Source of the DNA: Posidoniimonas corsicana
GTDB lineage: Bacteria > Planctomycetota > Planctomycetia > Pirellulales > Lacipirellulaceae
Reading direction: 5' to 3'
DNA: 64,000 nucleotides
Assembly (NCBI RefSeq): GCF_007859765.1
Contig: NZ_SIHJ01000003.1
Span: 310,001-374,000 of the forward strand
Below are positions 54,089-61,732 of this stretch, piece after piece. Within the stretch, counting starts at the first letter, position 1; the number at the start of each line of letters is the position of its first letter. The notes under the pieces are model-generated. The model saw nothing but the letters and a program-made list of their open reading frames with translations, was not told where the DNA came from and ran no database searches. A program made the position numbers and the translations under genes.

Positions 54089-54175
54089 CCAACCGACCTA
54101 GAGCGTAGTCCTCGGCTACGGTGAAGTTGGCATTCAGCCAACGACCGCCATGGCCAGCGGCCTTGCTAACCGTAG

Positions 54176-54194
54176 CCTGGGGCATGACCCCAGG
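54176..54194. repeat. Short palindrome upstream of the beta-CASP gene
   Basis: CCTGGGG at 54176-54182 pairs with CCCCAGG at 54188-54194 with a 5-base loop (CATGA). It lies ~54 bases before the ATG at 54248. It has no T-run. It is one of the recurrent palindromes in this window. Confidence 0.45.
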
Positions 54195-54247
54195 TGTAGA
54201 ATACGCGCTGCCCTGATCTCCGACCCCTCACTCCTCACCTCTCCTCT

Positions 54248-55633
54248 ATGATCCGACTCACCTTCCACGGCGCGGCGCACACGGTCACCGGCTCCAAGTA
54301 CCTGCTCGAGGCCGACGGCGCCAGCGTGCTGATCGACTGCGGGCTGTTCCAGGGCCTGAAGAAGCTCCGCGAGCTCAACTGGGCCGGCACGCCTTTCAAG
54401 GCGGGCGAGCTGGACGCCATCCTGCTGACGCACGCCCACCTGGACCACTGCGGCTACCTGCCGAGAGTGGTGAAGGAGGGCTACAACCGGCGGGTGTTCT
54501 GCACGCCGGCCACCGCCAAGCTGGCCGAGATCATCATGCTCGACTCGGCCAAGATCCAGGAGCAGGACGCCGCCTACGCCAATAAGAAGGGCTTCAGCAA
54601 GCACAAGCCGGCGCTGCCGCTCTACGACGGCCGCGACGTGCTCGAGACCGTCAAGCTGCTCCGCGAGTGCGACCGCGAGGACTGGATCAACGTGGCCGGC
54701 CCGGTCTGGGCCCGCTTCCACGACGCCGGCCACCTGCTCGGCTCCAACATGATCGAGGTCGAGGTCCGCCAGCACGACAAGGTCACGCGGATCCTGTTCT
54801 CCGGCGACGTCGGGCGCTACGACGGCCCCCTCTACCACGACCCCACGCCCCCGCCGGAGTGCGACTACCTGATCTGCGAGAGCACCTACGGCAACCGCGA
54901 CCACCCCGACGTGGACCTCAGGGCTTCGCTCGGCGAGGTGGTGAACCGTGGGATCGAGCGGGGCGGCGTGATCCTGATGGCCTCGTTCGCGGTAGGGCGT
55001 GCGCAGCAGCTCATCTACCTGCTGCAGCTGCTCAAGTGCGACGGCGTCATCCCCGACCTGCCGATCTACCTCGACAGCCCGATGGCCTGCAACGCCACGG
55101 ACATCTACCGCGAGCACAGCATCGACCACGACCTCTCCGAAGGCGAGCTGTGCGGCGACCGCCCCGTGCTGGGCGGCCCGGCGGTGCACCTCTGCCGGTC
55201 GGCGGACGAGTCCAAGGCGCTCAACCACCTGGACCACCCGGCCATCATCATCGCCTCGAGCGGCATGATGACCGGCGGCCGCATTATCCACCACCTCAAG
55301 CGGCGGCTCTCCGACCCCCGCACCACCATCATCATGGGCGGCTACCAGGCGGTCGGCACCCGCGGCCGCCGGCTGGAGGAGGGCGCCGAAACGCTCCGCA
55401 TGCACGGCCAGGACATCGCCGTGAACGCGGCCATCGAGAAGGTCCCCGGCCTGTCCGGCCACGCCGACCGCACCGGCCTGCTGCGGTGGCTGCAGGACTT
55501 GCCCGCCCCCAAGCAGACCTTCATGACCCACGGCGAACCCGACAGCGCCGACGCGCTGGCCGACACCCTCCGCACCGAACGCGGCTGGGAGGTGATGGTG
55601 CCGGAGCTGGGGGACTCGGTGGAGCTGGGGTAG
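54248..55633 (+). CDS. Metallo-beta-lactamase-fold RNA-processing nuclease (beta-CASP type)
   Basis: The product is 461 residues. The MBL core is present: LTHAHLDHCGYLPRVV (HxHxDH motif at residues ~61-66), VWARFHDAGHLLGSNMIEV (His), ILFSGDVGRYDGPL (Asp) and LICESTYGNRDHPDV. The beta-CASP insert and RNA-binding C-terminus follow: IYLDSPMACNATDIYREHS, ASSGMMTGGRIIHHLKRRLSDPRTTIIMGGYQAVGTRGRRL, and the VPGLSGHADRTGLLRWL closing motif. This is the RNA-specificity (ysh1/RNase J-related) family that cleaves structured RNA with a two-metal centre. Cytoplasmic, no signal. It is monocistronic. Confidence 0.93.
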   Translation: MIRLTFHGAAHTVTGSKYLLEADGASVLIDCGLFQGLKKLRELNWAGTPFKAGELDAILLTHAHLDHCGYLPRVVKEGYNRRVFCTPATAKLAEIIMLDSAKIQEQDAAYANKKGFSKHKPALPLYDGRDVLETVKLLRECDREDWINVAGPVWARFHDAGHLLGSNMIEVEVRQHDKVTRILFSGDVGRYDGPLYHDPTPPPECDYLICESTYGNRDHPDVDLRASLGEVVNRGIERGGVILMASFAVGRAQQLIYLLQLLKCDGVIPDLPIYLDSPMACNATDIYREHSIDHDLSEGELCGDRPVLGGPAVHLCRSADESKALNHLDHPAIIIASSGMMTGGRIIHHLKRRLSDPRTTIIMGGYQAVGTRGRRLEEGAETLRMHGQDIAVNAAIEKVPGLSGHADRTGLLRWLQDLPAPKQTFMTHGEPDSADALADTLRTERGWEVMVPELGDSVELG

Positions 55634-55701
55634 CGTCTGCCGTTCTCCATGGGTCTGACAGCGCTAGGCAGCCAGCATCAGCGCTAGCAGGATCAACCGG
55701 C

Positions 55702-56232
55702 ATGATCATCTCGGGCGACGACACACGCCGAAGGGGCCTGCTTCTCCTCCTCCGGCTGCCGTGGCTGCTGGTCAAGCAACGGCCCCGGTTCTCGATATCC
55801 GGAATGCTGCTAGTAGTGGCTGTTGCGGCGTGCTGTGCCGCCTACGTCGGGGCGGAGGTCCGCCGCGAAAACCGCCTGCGCGAGTGGGCTTCCGATCTGC
55901 AGCAACGGGGTGTGAATGTAATGGGACTCGCTGGCAGAAGCGTGTTTGTCGACTTCTTCGGCGTCGCACCGACTGATGAAGACTTTGCTAGGCTGCGAGA
56001 CTTGCGAACGGACCGATGTATTCTGAGATTCCGTCGGGGCTACCTAGACGACGAGCGGTTGTTGTCGCTAGCTCCCGTCAGCGGGCTGGTGAGGCTTTCT
56101 TTTTCCGCCGAAGACGTGTCGCTCTCCGCCGTTCAGGAGTTCGAACGGCGAACGCCCGGCTGCGAGGTGCTAGTCGATCGGGAGCAACTCTGGTCACGTC
56201 GAACAGCCGAAGCGGCGGCAACTGCCCGATAG
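55702..56232 (+). CDS. Small membrane-anchored LRR-like protein
   Basis: The product is 176 residues from the ATG at 55702. A membrane helix spans residues ~30-50 (PRFSISGMLLVVAVAACCAAYV). The remaining segment contains FARLRDLRTDRCILRFRRGYLDDERLLSLAPVSGLVRLSFSAEDVSLSAVQEFERRTPGCEVLVDREQL, a partly degenerate LRR-like or repeat region, with leucines at regular spacing. Function unknown. It resembles the numerous planctomycete proteins that pair an RFS-helix with leucine-rich repeats, here short and eroded. There is a 68-base gap after the beta-CASP gene. Confidence 0.6.
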   Translation: MIISGDDTRRRGLLLLLRLPWLLVKQRPRFSISGMLLVVAVAACCAAYVGAEVRRENRLREWASDLQQRGVNVMGLAGRSVFVDFFGVAPTDEDFARLRDLRTDRCILRFRRGYLDDERLLSLAPVSGLVRLSFSAEDVSLSAVQEFERRTPGCEVLVDREQLWSRRTAEAAATAR

Positions 56233-56635
56233 GCTGCCGTGCAGCACGCTGAAGCGTGGACTCCAACGGGGCTTTCTCGGCACTTTTCCGTAGAAACCAG
56301 GCCACCCCCTGTGCTCCAATGGAGTCGTCCGGCGGGGTCTGCCGGCCGCTCTTTCACAACTCACTTCCGGGCAACGGCGCCGCCGACCGGCAGACTTTTG
56401 TCCCTATCGGCGCACCGTGGTGGACAAAAGTCGCCCGCCGCTTGCCCAGCCCGGTTGCGGAAACGCTGCGATCGCAACGCCTTAGGGAAATCAGCGAGCG
56501 AAGAGTGGGCCGACTTTTGTCCCTAAGGTTGCGTAGCGCCAAAAGGGACAAAACTCCAGCGGCCGCAACGCACCAGAGTGTGTTAGTGAGCTCCCAACTA
56601 CCTACCACCTGCCACACTGCACCCACCAAACTCCG
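56233..56635. repeat. Intergenic region with repeated GACTTTTGTCCCTA inverted repeats
   Basis: A 14-base unit GACTTTTGTCCCTA occurs twice in the same orientation (56393-56406 and 56512-56525). Each is followed by a partial reverse copy: GACTTTTGTCC (56393-56403) pairs with GGACAAAAGTC (56422-56432) with an 18-base loop; TTTTGTCCCT (56515-56524) pairs with AGGGACAAAA (56544-56553). This gives two tandem hairpins. The element at 42633 recurs at 56597-56629, next to the stop of the HD gene. No gene was recognised in these 403 bases. Confidence 0.7.
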
Positions 56636-57484
56636 CTAACGCAGGTACCGCCGCTCCGGCTCGCCGGTCACGCGGACGTTGATCTCCAGGAAGCCCTTGA
56701 TGGGGCTGGCGTCGACCTTGGGCATCAGCACCTGCTCCACCTGGAAGATGCCGGCGTAGTCGTCCATCAGGATCGAGATCGCCACGGGCTTGTTCTCGCC
56801 GGTCTCGATGCAGACCTTGGTGACCGCGTCGGCGGAGATCTTGTGCATGTCGCCCACGGCGGGCTCCTTGTGCAGCATGCCGACCAGCCGCGACCGGCCG
56901 GAGGTCATGTCGGTGCCGTCGGCCACGAGCAGCGCGCCGGCCTCGACCGAGTACACCTTCTCGTTGCCCATGTGGCCGATGATGATCTCGCGGGCCAGCG
57001 TGCGGACCATCACCTGGCTGGCGATGTCGTCCGGGAAGAACTTGGGCAGGTAGCGGTCGAACATCCGGTCGGCCATGGCGGCCGAGTGCCACTCGTGCTT
57101 CTGCCGCGTGACGCCCATGCCGACGTCGTGCATCAGGGCGCCGAGCACTAGGGCCACCTCGGCGTGCACGCGTTCGCCGTAGCCCTCGGTCACAACCGAC
57201 GGCTGCACGTTGCCCTCGATCAGCTTGTTGAGGATCCGCAGGCTGTGCAGCGCCGCGATCCGCATGTGCACGGGGCCGTGGTCGTTGTGCCGCAGCCGCT
57301 TCACCGCGACCGAGTTGGCCCACTTCTGCATGGCCAGCAGCTCGGCGTCGACCAAAAACTCCTGCAGCATGGGCGCCCAGGCGGGCGAGATCTCGGCCAT
57401 GAGCTGGTCGTCCAGCTTCTTGGCGGTGCTGCCGTACTTCTTGGGGTCGAACGGCGAACCCTCTAGCTCGGGGCGTTCGATCAT
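56636..57484 (-). CDS. HD-domain metal-dependent phosphohydrolase-like protein
   Basis: The product is 282 residues. An HD module is indicated by HNDHGPVHMRIAALHSLRILNKLIEG near residue 66-91, followed by VALVLGALMHDVGMGVTRQKHEWHSAAMADRMF (HD pair at ~118-119, further His) and IIIGHMGNEKVYSVEAGALLVADGTDM (later metal His and Asp). A C-terminal segment IKGFLEINVRVTGEPERRYLR closes it. HD enzymes hydrolyse nucleotides or cyclic dinucleotides. The substrate is unknown. N-terminal 60 residues are charged and may add binding surface. The dispersed repeat at 56597 lies just after its stop. Confidence 0.85.
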   Translation of the reverse strand: MIERPELEGSPFDPKKYGSTAKKLDDQLMAEISPAWAPMLQEFLVDAELLAMQKWANSVAVKRLRHNDHGPVHMRIAALHSLRILNKLIEGNVQPSVVTEGYGERVHAEVALVLGALMHDVGMGVTRQKHEWHSAAMADRMFDRYLPKFFPDDIASQVMVRTLAREIIIGHMGNEKVYSVEAGALLVADGTDMTSGRSRLVGMLHKEPAVGDMHKISADAVTKVCIETGENKPVAISILMDDYAGIFQVEQVLMPKVDASPIKGFLEINVRVTGEPERRYLR

Positions 57485-57678
57485 GGGGAACTCCTAATCC
57501 TCGTTGCCTGGGTAGCGGCGCCTGACGCGTAGCTAACGGGAATCCCTAGGCCCGGCGGGCGTGGGAATCGAATATACTTGCGCTCTCAGCGGCAAGGGTA
57601 TGTCAGTCTGGGCGGATTCTCGCCCGGTTCTGCCGCCTTTTCTTGTTCTAAGCAGACCTTATCCCCGTCACGAAACGC

Positions 57679-58563
57679 ATGACCTCCCCCAACGAATTCT
57701 CCCTGGACGCCCACCACGAGCAACTCCCCGAGGAGGTCGAGAAGAACCGCCAGGCGATCCTCGGCTCGCCCAGCTACGTGCTGGCCGAGAAGGACGTGCT
57801 GTTCCTCGCCGAGCCCGAGATGCGCCCCGTCCGCATGCAGTTGGAGCTGCAGAAGACCGAGCAGGCGATGGTCCGCGAGGGGGTCGACTCGACCGTGGTG
57901 GTGTTCGGCGGCACCCAGATCGTGCCCCAGCACGAGGCCGAGAGCCGGGTCAAGCTGGCGAAGCTGGAGCTGGAGGGCGACCCCGACAACGAGCGGCTGC
58001 AGCGGGCCGTGCTGCGCGCCGAGAAGCAGCTCGGCAAGGCCCGCTACTACGACGAGTGCCGCGAGTTCGCACGCATCGTGTCGAGCACCTGCCAGATCGA
58101 CGGCAAGTGCGAGTTTGTGGTCACCACCGGCGGCGGCCCCGGCATCATGGAGGCCGCCAACCGCGGCGCGTTCGACGTCGGAGCCAAGAGCATCGGGCTG
58201 AACATCGAGCTGCCGCACGAGCAGGAGCCCAACCCCTACATCACGCCCAGCCTGTGCTTCCAGTTCCACTACTTCGCGATGCGGAAGTTCCACTTCATCC
58301 TGCGGGCCGCGGCGCTGGTGGTGTTCCCCGGCGGCTACGGCACGCTGGACGAACTGTTCAACACGCTCTGCCTGCGCCAGACCGGCCGCATGCAGGCGAT
58401 CCCGATCATCCTGTACGGCCGCGAGTACTGGGAGGGCGTCATGAACCTGCAGACCCTGGCCGACGAGGGAGTCATCGCCGACGAGCACCTGGATCTGGTC
58501 AGCTACGCCGAAACGCCTGAGGAGGCGTGGAAGATCATCAGCACCTACCACGGCGTGGACTAG
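57679..58563 (+). CDS. LOG-family (lysine decarboxylase-like) nucleotide-processing protein
   Basis: The product is 294 residues. The LOG/TIGR00730 family motif GGGPGIMEAANRGAFD (residues ~153-168) and the second conserved PGGYGTLDELFNTLCLRQTGRMQAIPIILYGREYW (~215-250) are intact. An extra N-terminal ~95 residues (LDAHHEQLPEEVEKNRQAI and a charged helical region) lengthens it relative to ordinary LOG (~190 residues). LOG proteins cleave the ribose-phosphate from N6-modified AMP or other nucleoside monophosphates. A TATACT box lies at 57573-57578, about 100 bases before the start. Confidence 0.88.
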   Translation: MTSPNEFSLDAHHEQLPEEVEKNRQAILGSPSYVLAEKDVLFLAEPEMRPVRMQLELQKTEQAMVREGVDSTVVVFGGTQIVPQHEAESRVKLAKLELEGDPDNERLQRAVLRAEKQLGKARYYDECREFARIVSSTCQIDGKCEFVVTTGGGPGIMEAANRGAFDVGAKSIGLNIELPHEQEPNPYITPSLCFQFHYFAMRKFHFILRAAALVVFPGGYGTLDELFNTLCLRQTGRMQAIPIILYGREYWEGVMNLQTLADEGVIADEHLDLVSYAETPEEAWKIISTYHGVD

Positions 58564-58580
58564 TGCGCCCCGGGTAGCAC

Positions 58581-58614
58581 CTCTCGGCGAGCCGTGAGTT
58601 CACGGCTCGGAGAG
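58581..58614. repeat. Perfect 10-bp inverted repeat in the LOG-SppA gap
   Basis: CGAGCCGTGA at 58588-58597 and TCACGGCTCG at 58600-58609 are a perfect inverted repeat with a 2-base loop, extended outward by CTCTC/GAGAG (58581-58585 / 58610-58614). It lies between LOG (stop 58563) and SppA (start 58669). It is not followed by T. It may be a palindromic element or a transcript-end stabiliser. Confidence 0.5.
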
Positions 58615-58620
58615 CCGTGC

Positions 58621-58626
58621 TACAAT
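58621..58626 (+). promoter_or_regulatory. Candidate -10 box (TACAAT) before sppA
   Basis: TACAAT lies 42 bases before the ATG at 58669, next to the hairpin at 58581-58614. No -35 is convincing. Distance to the start resembles that of the other TATACT boxes. Confidence 0.3.
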
Positions 58627-58668
58627 TTCTCGATTCCGGATTCAACCGCCCCGACCTAGGACCCCCGC

Positions 58669-59715
58669 ATGTCCCCCGACGCCCAGCCGACGCAGACCAT
58701 CGTCATCCAGGAAAAGAAGGAGAGCATGTTCGGCCGCTTCGGCAAGGTGCTGATCGCGGTGGTCGTGATCCTAGTGATCGCTCTGATGGGCCTGTCCGCG
58801 CAGTACCAGAGCTACTTCAGCGAGCCGGGGGGGCCGCAGGAGAAGTACCACTCGCTCAGCAAGACCGCCACGGACAAGATCGCCATCATCAGCGTCACCG
58901 GCACGATCATCGAGGGCGACGACTTCGCCAAGAAGCAGATCGACCTGGTCCGCAAGGACGACAGCGTCCGCGGGCTGGTGCTGCGGATCAACTCGCCGGG
59001 CGGCACGGTCACCTACAGCGACTACCTGCTGCACCACCTGCGCGAGCTGCGCGAGGCCAAGGGCGATTCGTTCCCGGTGGTGGTCAGCATGGGCAGCCTG
59101 TGCGCCAGCGGCGGCTACTACATCGCCATGGCGGTGGGCGACGAAGAGGACGTGATCTTCGCCGAGCCGACCACCTGGACCGGCTCGATCGGCGTGGTGA
59201 TCCCGCACTACAACCTGGTCGGCCTGATGCAGGAGTACGGCGTCGAGGAGGACTCGATCACCAGCGGCAAGTTCAAGCGGATGGGATCGCCCACCCGCGA
59301 GATGAGCCCCGAGGAGCGCGAGCTGTTCCAGGAGCTGGTCGACGAGACCTACGAGGACTTCCTCGACATCGTGCGGTCCGGCCGGCCCAAGTTCCGCGAA
59401 GACGACGCCGCGCTCAAAGATGTCGCCCAGGGGCAGATCTTCACCGCCACGCAGGCGGTCGACAACGGCCTGGTCGACAAGATCGGCTTTATCGAGGCGG
59501 CCATCGAGCGCACCTGCGAGCTGGCGGGCGTGTCCACCAGCTCGGTCCGCTGCGTGGAGTACAAGAAGCAGCTTACGCCGTTCGACGCGCTGATGAACGC
59601 CCAGGCCGCCAGTCAGAGCCAAGGCCCGCTGGGCGAGCTGCGGGCGTTCTTCGACCTGACCACGCCGCGAGCCTACTACCTTTACACCACGCTGCCGGCG
59701 ATGATTCAGCGGTAG
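58669..59715 (+). CDS. sppA: Signal peptide peptidase SppA-family protease
   Basis: The product is 348 residues. One membrane helix near residues 27-42 (VLIAVVVILVIALMGL) anchors it. The SppA core: KIAIISVTGTIIEGDDFAKKQI, VRGLVLRINSPGGTVTYSDYLLHHL, the nucleophile VSMGSLCASGGYYIAMAVG with Ser147, TWTGSIGVVIPHYN, and the general base Lys201 in SITSGKFKRMGSP. Such single-domain SppA proteins form octamers that cleave leftover signal peptides in the membrane. Length is between E. coli SppA (about 600, two domains) and the shorter Gram-positive form. An AT-rich gap with palindromes separates it from the next gene. Confidence 0.93.
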   Translation: MSPDAQPTQTIVIQEKKESMFGRFGKVLIAVVVILVIALMGLSAQYQSYFSEPGGPQEKYHSLSKTATDKIAIISVTGTIIEGDDFAKKQIDLVRKDDSVRGLVLRINSPGGTVTYSDYLLHHLRELREAKGDSFPVVVSMGSLCASGGYYIAMAVGDEEDVIFAEPTTWTGSIGVVIPHYNLVGLMQEYGVEEDSITSGKFKRMGSPTREMSPEERELFQELVDETYEDFLDIVRSGRPKFREDDAALKDVAQGQIFTATQAVDNGLVDKIGFIEAAIERTCELAGVSTSSVRCVEYKKQLTPFDALMNAQAASQSQGPLGELRAFFDLTTPRAYYLYTTLPAMIQR

Positions 59716-59767
59716 GAACTGCGAATGCCTACGACGCCTGCCAACTTTGGATGCTTGTTTTTTTGGC

Positions 59768-59831
59768 CACTGGCTCTGCCAGTGTGAAACGCGATGAGCC
59801 GTCGCCATTAGTTCATACTGGCTTTGCCAGT
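59768..59831. repeat. Two short palindromes sharing a GGCTYTGCC core
   Basis: CACTGGC at 59768-59774 and GCCAGTG at 59778-59784 flank TCT; ACTGGC at 59817-59822 and GCCAGT at 59826-59831 flank TTT. They lie 32 bases apart in the gap between sppA and the AT-rich gene. They share the GGC-TYT-GCC core with the palindrome at 34831. Confidence 0.6.
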
Positions 59832-59888
59832 GGCACATGGCTCACGACGAGAGCGTGTTTCGAGTACCTATATTGAGACAGAACACGG

Positions 59889-60506
59889 ATGGCAACTGAC
59901 GCGGCGCAGTTCTGGACGTGGTTCAGTGAGCAGCATGAGCGATTTCGGAGCATCAATGCTTCTCTTAACGGTGAATCTCTGCTCTCTGAGCTGCAATTGC
60001 ATCTGCACCAATACGATCCCGATCTCTGGTTTCAGATTTCGGAGCCGCTGTCTGAGGGCTACAACGAGTTGATCATCACCGCCGATGGCGTCAAATCCAA
60101 GTTTGCTCTAGTTGATTCGTTGGTGGCGACGGCGCCGGAGATTCCAAAGTGGCATATCATTGCATTGAAGCCACCTTATGGATTCGATTTCGTACACGAG
60201 TTTGGCGAAGTGAGCCTGAACTCCAGTGAACTATGGTTTCTTCCACTTCGCTCAAAAAGCAATCCATCGCTTGTAGGACTACGTATCGGAGTACCCGATC
60301 TATCGCCACATTTACGGGAGGAAACGGAGAACTCCCTATGGCTTGTGCTTGAAGGTGGGATTGGTGAACGAGCTTGCGCGGAGAGAATCCACCATATTGA
60401 AGTAGTGATGCTCCCAGCTACGCCCGAGGACGAGGGGTACATCAAGCTACCTGAGCTTGGCGACTATCTCGACTGGTTATCGAGGAATTCGCAGTCTAGC
60501 GTCTAG
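59889..60506 (+). CDS. AT-rich hypothetical protein, unrecognised
   Basis: The product is 205 residues from the ATG at 59889. The base composition is clearly more AT-rich than its neighbours, with codons such as AAT, GAT and TTA. It starts ATDAAQFWTWFSEQHERFRSINASLNGESLLSELQLHLHQYDPDLWFQISEP and has GVKSKFALVDSLVATAPEIPKWHIIALKPPYGFDFVHEFGEVSLNS, EENSLWLVLEGGIGERACAER and ending DYLDWLSRNSQSS. It is soluble with no signal. The pattern resembles unnamed small-protein families often found near polymorphic toxin or immunity loci, but I cannot be sure. Codon use suggests recent acquisition. Confidence 0.7.
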   Translation: MATDAAQFWTWFSEQHERFRSINASLNGESLLSELQLHLHQYDPDLWFQISEPLSEGYNELIITADGVKSKFALVDSLVATAPEIPKWHIIALKPPYGFDFVHEFGEVSLNSSELWFLPLRSKSNPSLVGLRIGVPDLSPHLREETENSLWLVLEGGIGERACAERIHHIEVVMLPATPEDEGYIKLPELGDYLDWLSRNSQSSV

Positions 60507-60534
60507 TACACACTCACATTTCCGAAGCAGCACG

Positions 60535-61590
60535 TTGCCTCACCTCCTTTCCAACATCGACCAACGCCTCGACGAGATCGCCGCTGCGCACTCGCTGCCG
60601 GGCTACCGCCGCAAGCAGATCCGGCAGTGGCTGTTCGAGAAGCGGGCCGAGGGGTGGGATGCGATGAGCAACCTCTCCAAGCAGCTGCGGGCGGAGCTGG
60701 CCGCGGAGCTGCCGCTGTGGAGCTCGCGGGTCGACCGCCACACCGAGGCGGCCGACGGCACCGAGAAGCTGCTGCTGGGGCTGGAGCAGGGGGGGCAGAT
60801 CGAGTGCGTGCTGCTGCGGGACGAGCACCGCCGCACCATGTGCGTGAGCAGCCAGGTGGGCTGCGGCATGGGCTGCGTGTTCTGCGCCAGCGGCCTGGAC
60901 GGCGTCGACCGCAACCTGACCACCGGGGAGATCGTCGAGCAGTTCCTCCGCCTGCAGCGCCACCTGGCGCCGGAGGAGCGCATGAGCCACATCGTGATGA
61001 TGGGCATGGGCGAGCCGCTGGCGAACCTCGACGCGGTGCTGCCGGCGCTCGCCGAGGCGACCCGGCCCGATGGTCTGGGGATCAGCCACCGGCGGATCAC
61101 GATCTCGACGGTTGGCCTGCCCAAGTCGATCCGCCGCCTCGCGCGGGAAGAAACGCAGTACCGTCTGGCGATCTCGCTGCACGCGCCCGACGACGAGCTG
61201 CGGAACCGCATTGTGCCGACCAACAACAAGATCGGCATCGACGAGATCCTGGCCGCCGCCGACGAGTACTACGACGCCACCCGCCGGCGGCTGACCTTCG
61301 AGTACGTGCTGCTGGCCGACCTGAACGACCAGCCCGAGCACGCCCACCGACTGGTGCGGCTGCTCAGGGGACGCGAGGCGCTGATCAACGTGATCCCGTA
61401 CAACCCGGTCGAGGGGCTGCCGTACCAGACGCCCAGCATGGAGGCCCAGAAGGCGTTCCGCGCGGTGCTGGAGGGCGGCGGCCTGGCGGTCCGCTTCCGC
61501 CACCGCAAGGGCGACAAGATCAACGCCGCCTGCGGCCAGCTGCGGCGCAGCCAGGCCGGCTCGCAGGATGTTGTGCAGCTGGAAGTCTAA
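60535..61590 (+). CDS. rlmN: Dual-specificity RNA methyltransferase RlmN
   Basis: The product is 351 residues from a TTG at 60535; the frame is open further upstream only into the preceding gene, so TTG is the reasoned start. Radical-SAM motif CGMGCVFC (C-x3-C-x2-C) lies near residue 108. Other family signatures are present: GQIECVLLRDEHRRTMCVSSQVGC, MGMGEPLANLDAVLPAL, HRRITISTVGLPKSIRRLA, LAISLHAPDDELRNRIVPTNNK and the second catalytic Cys in NAACGQLR. It methylates C2 of adenosine 2503 in 23S rRNA and A37 of some tRNAs, using the Cys as methyl carrier. Confidence 0.93.
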   Translation: MPHLLSNIDQRLDEIAAAHSLPGYRRKQIRQWLFEKRAEGWDAMSNLSKQLRAELAAELPLWSSRVDRHTEAADGTEKLLLGLEQGGQIECVLLRDEHRRTMCVSSQVGCGMGCVFCASGLDGVDRNLTTGEIVEQFLRLQRHLAPEERMSHIVMMGMGEPLANLDAVLPALAEATRPDGLGISHRRITISTVGLPKSIRRLAREETQYRLAISLHAPDDELRNRIVPTNNKIGIDEILAAADEYYDATRRRLTFEYVLLADLNDQPEHAHRLVRLLRGREALINVIPYNPVEGLPYQTPSMEAQKAFRAVLEGGGLAVRFRHRKGDKINAACGQLRRSQAGSQDVVQLEV

Positions 61591-61732
61591 GCCGACTCCG
61601 GTTTGCTTCTAGGGCCCCACCGGCTTAGGGTAGGGCCTGGCGGACTTCGCGCGGGGGGCTCTTTCCCCGGCCGCGAGCGGACTCGTCGAACGCTGCTGCC
61701 CTGACGCACCTATCTTGACCGGGAGTCCGCTA

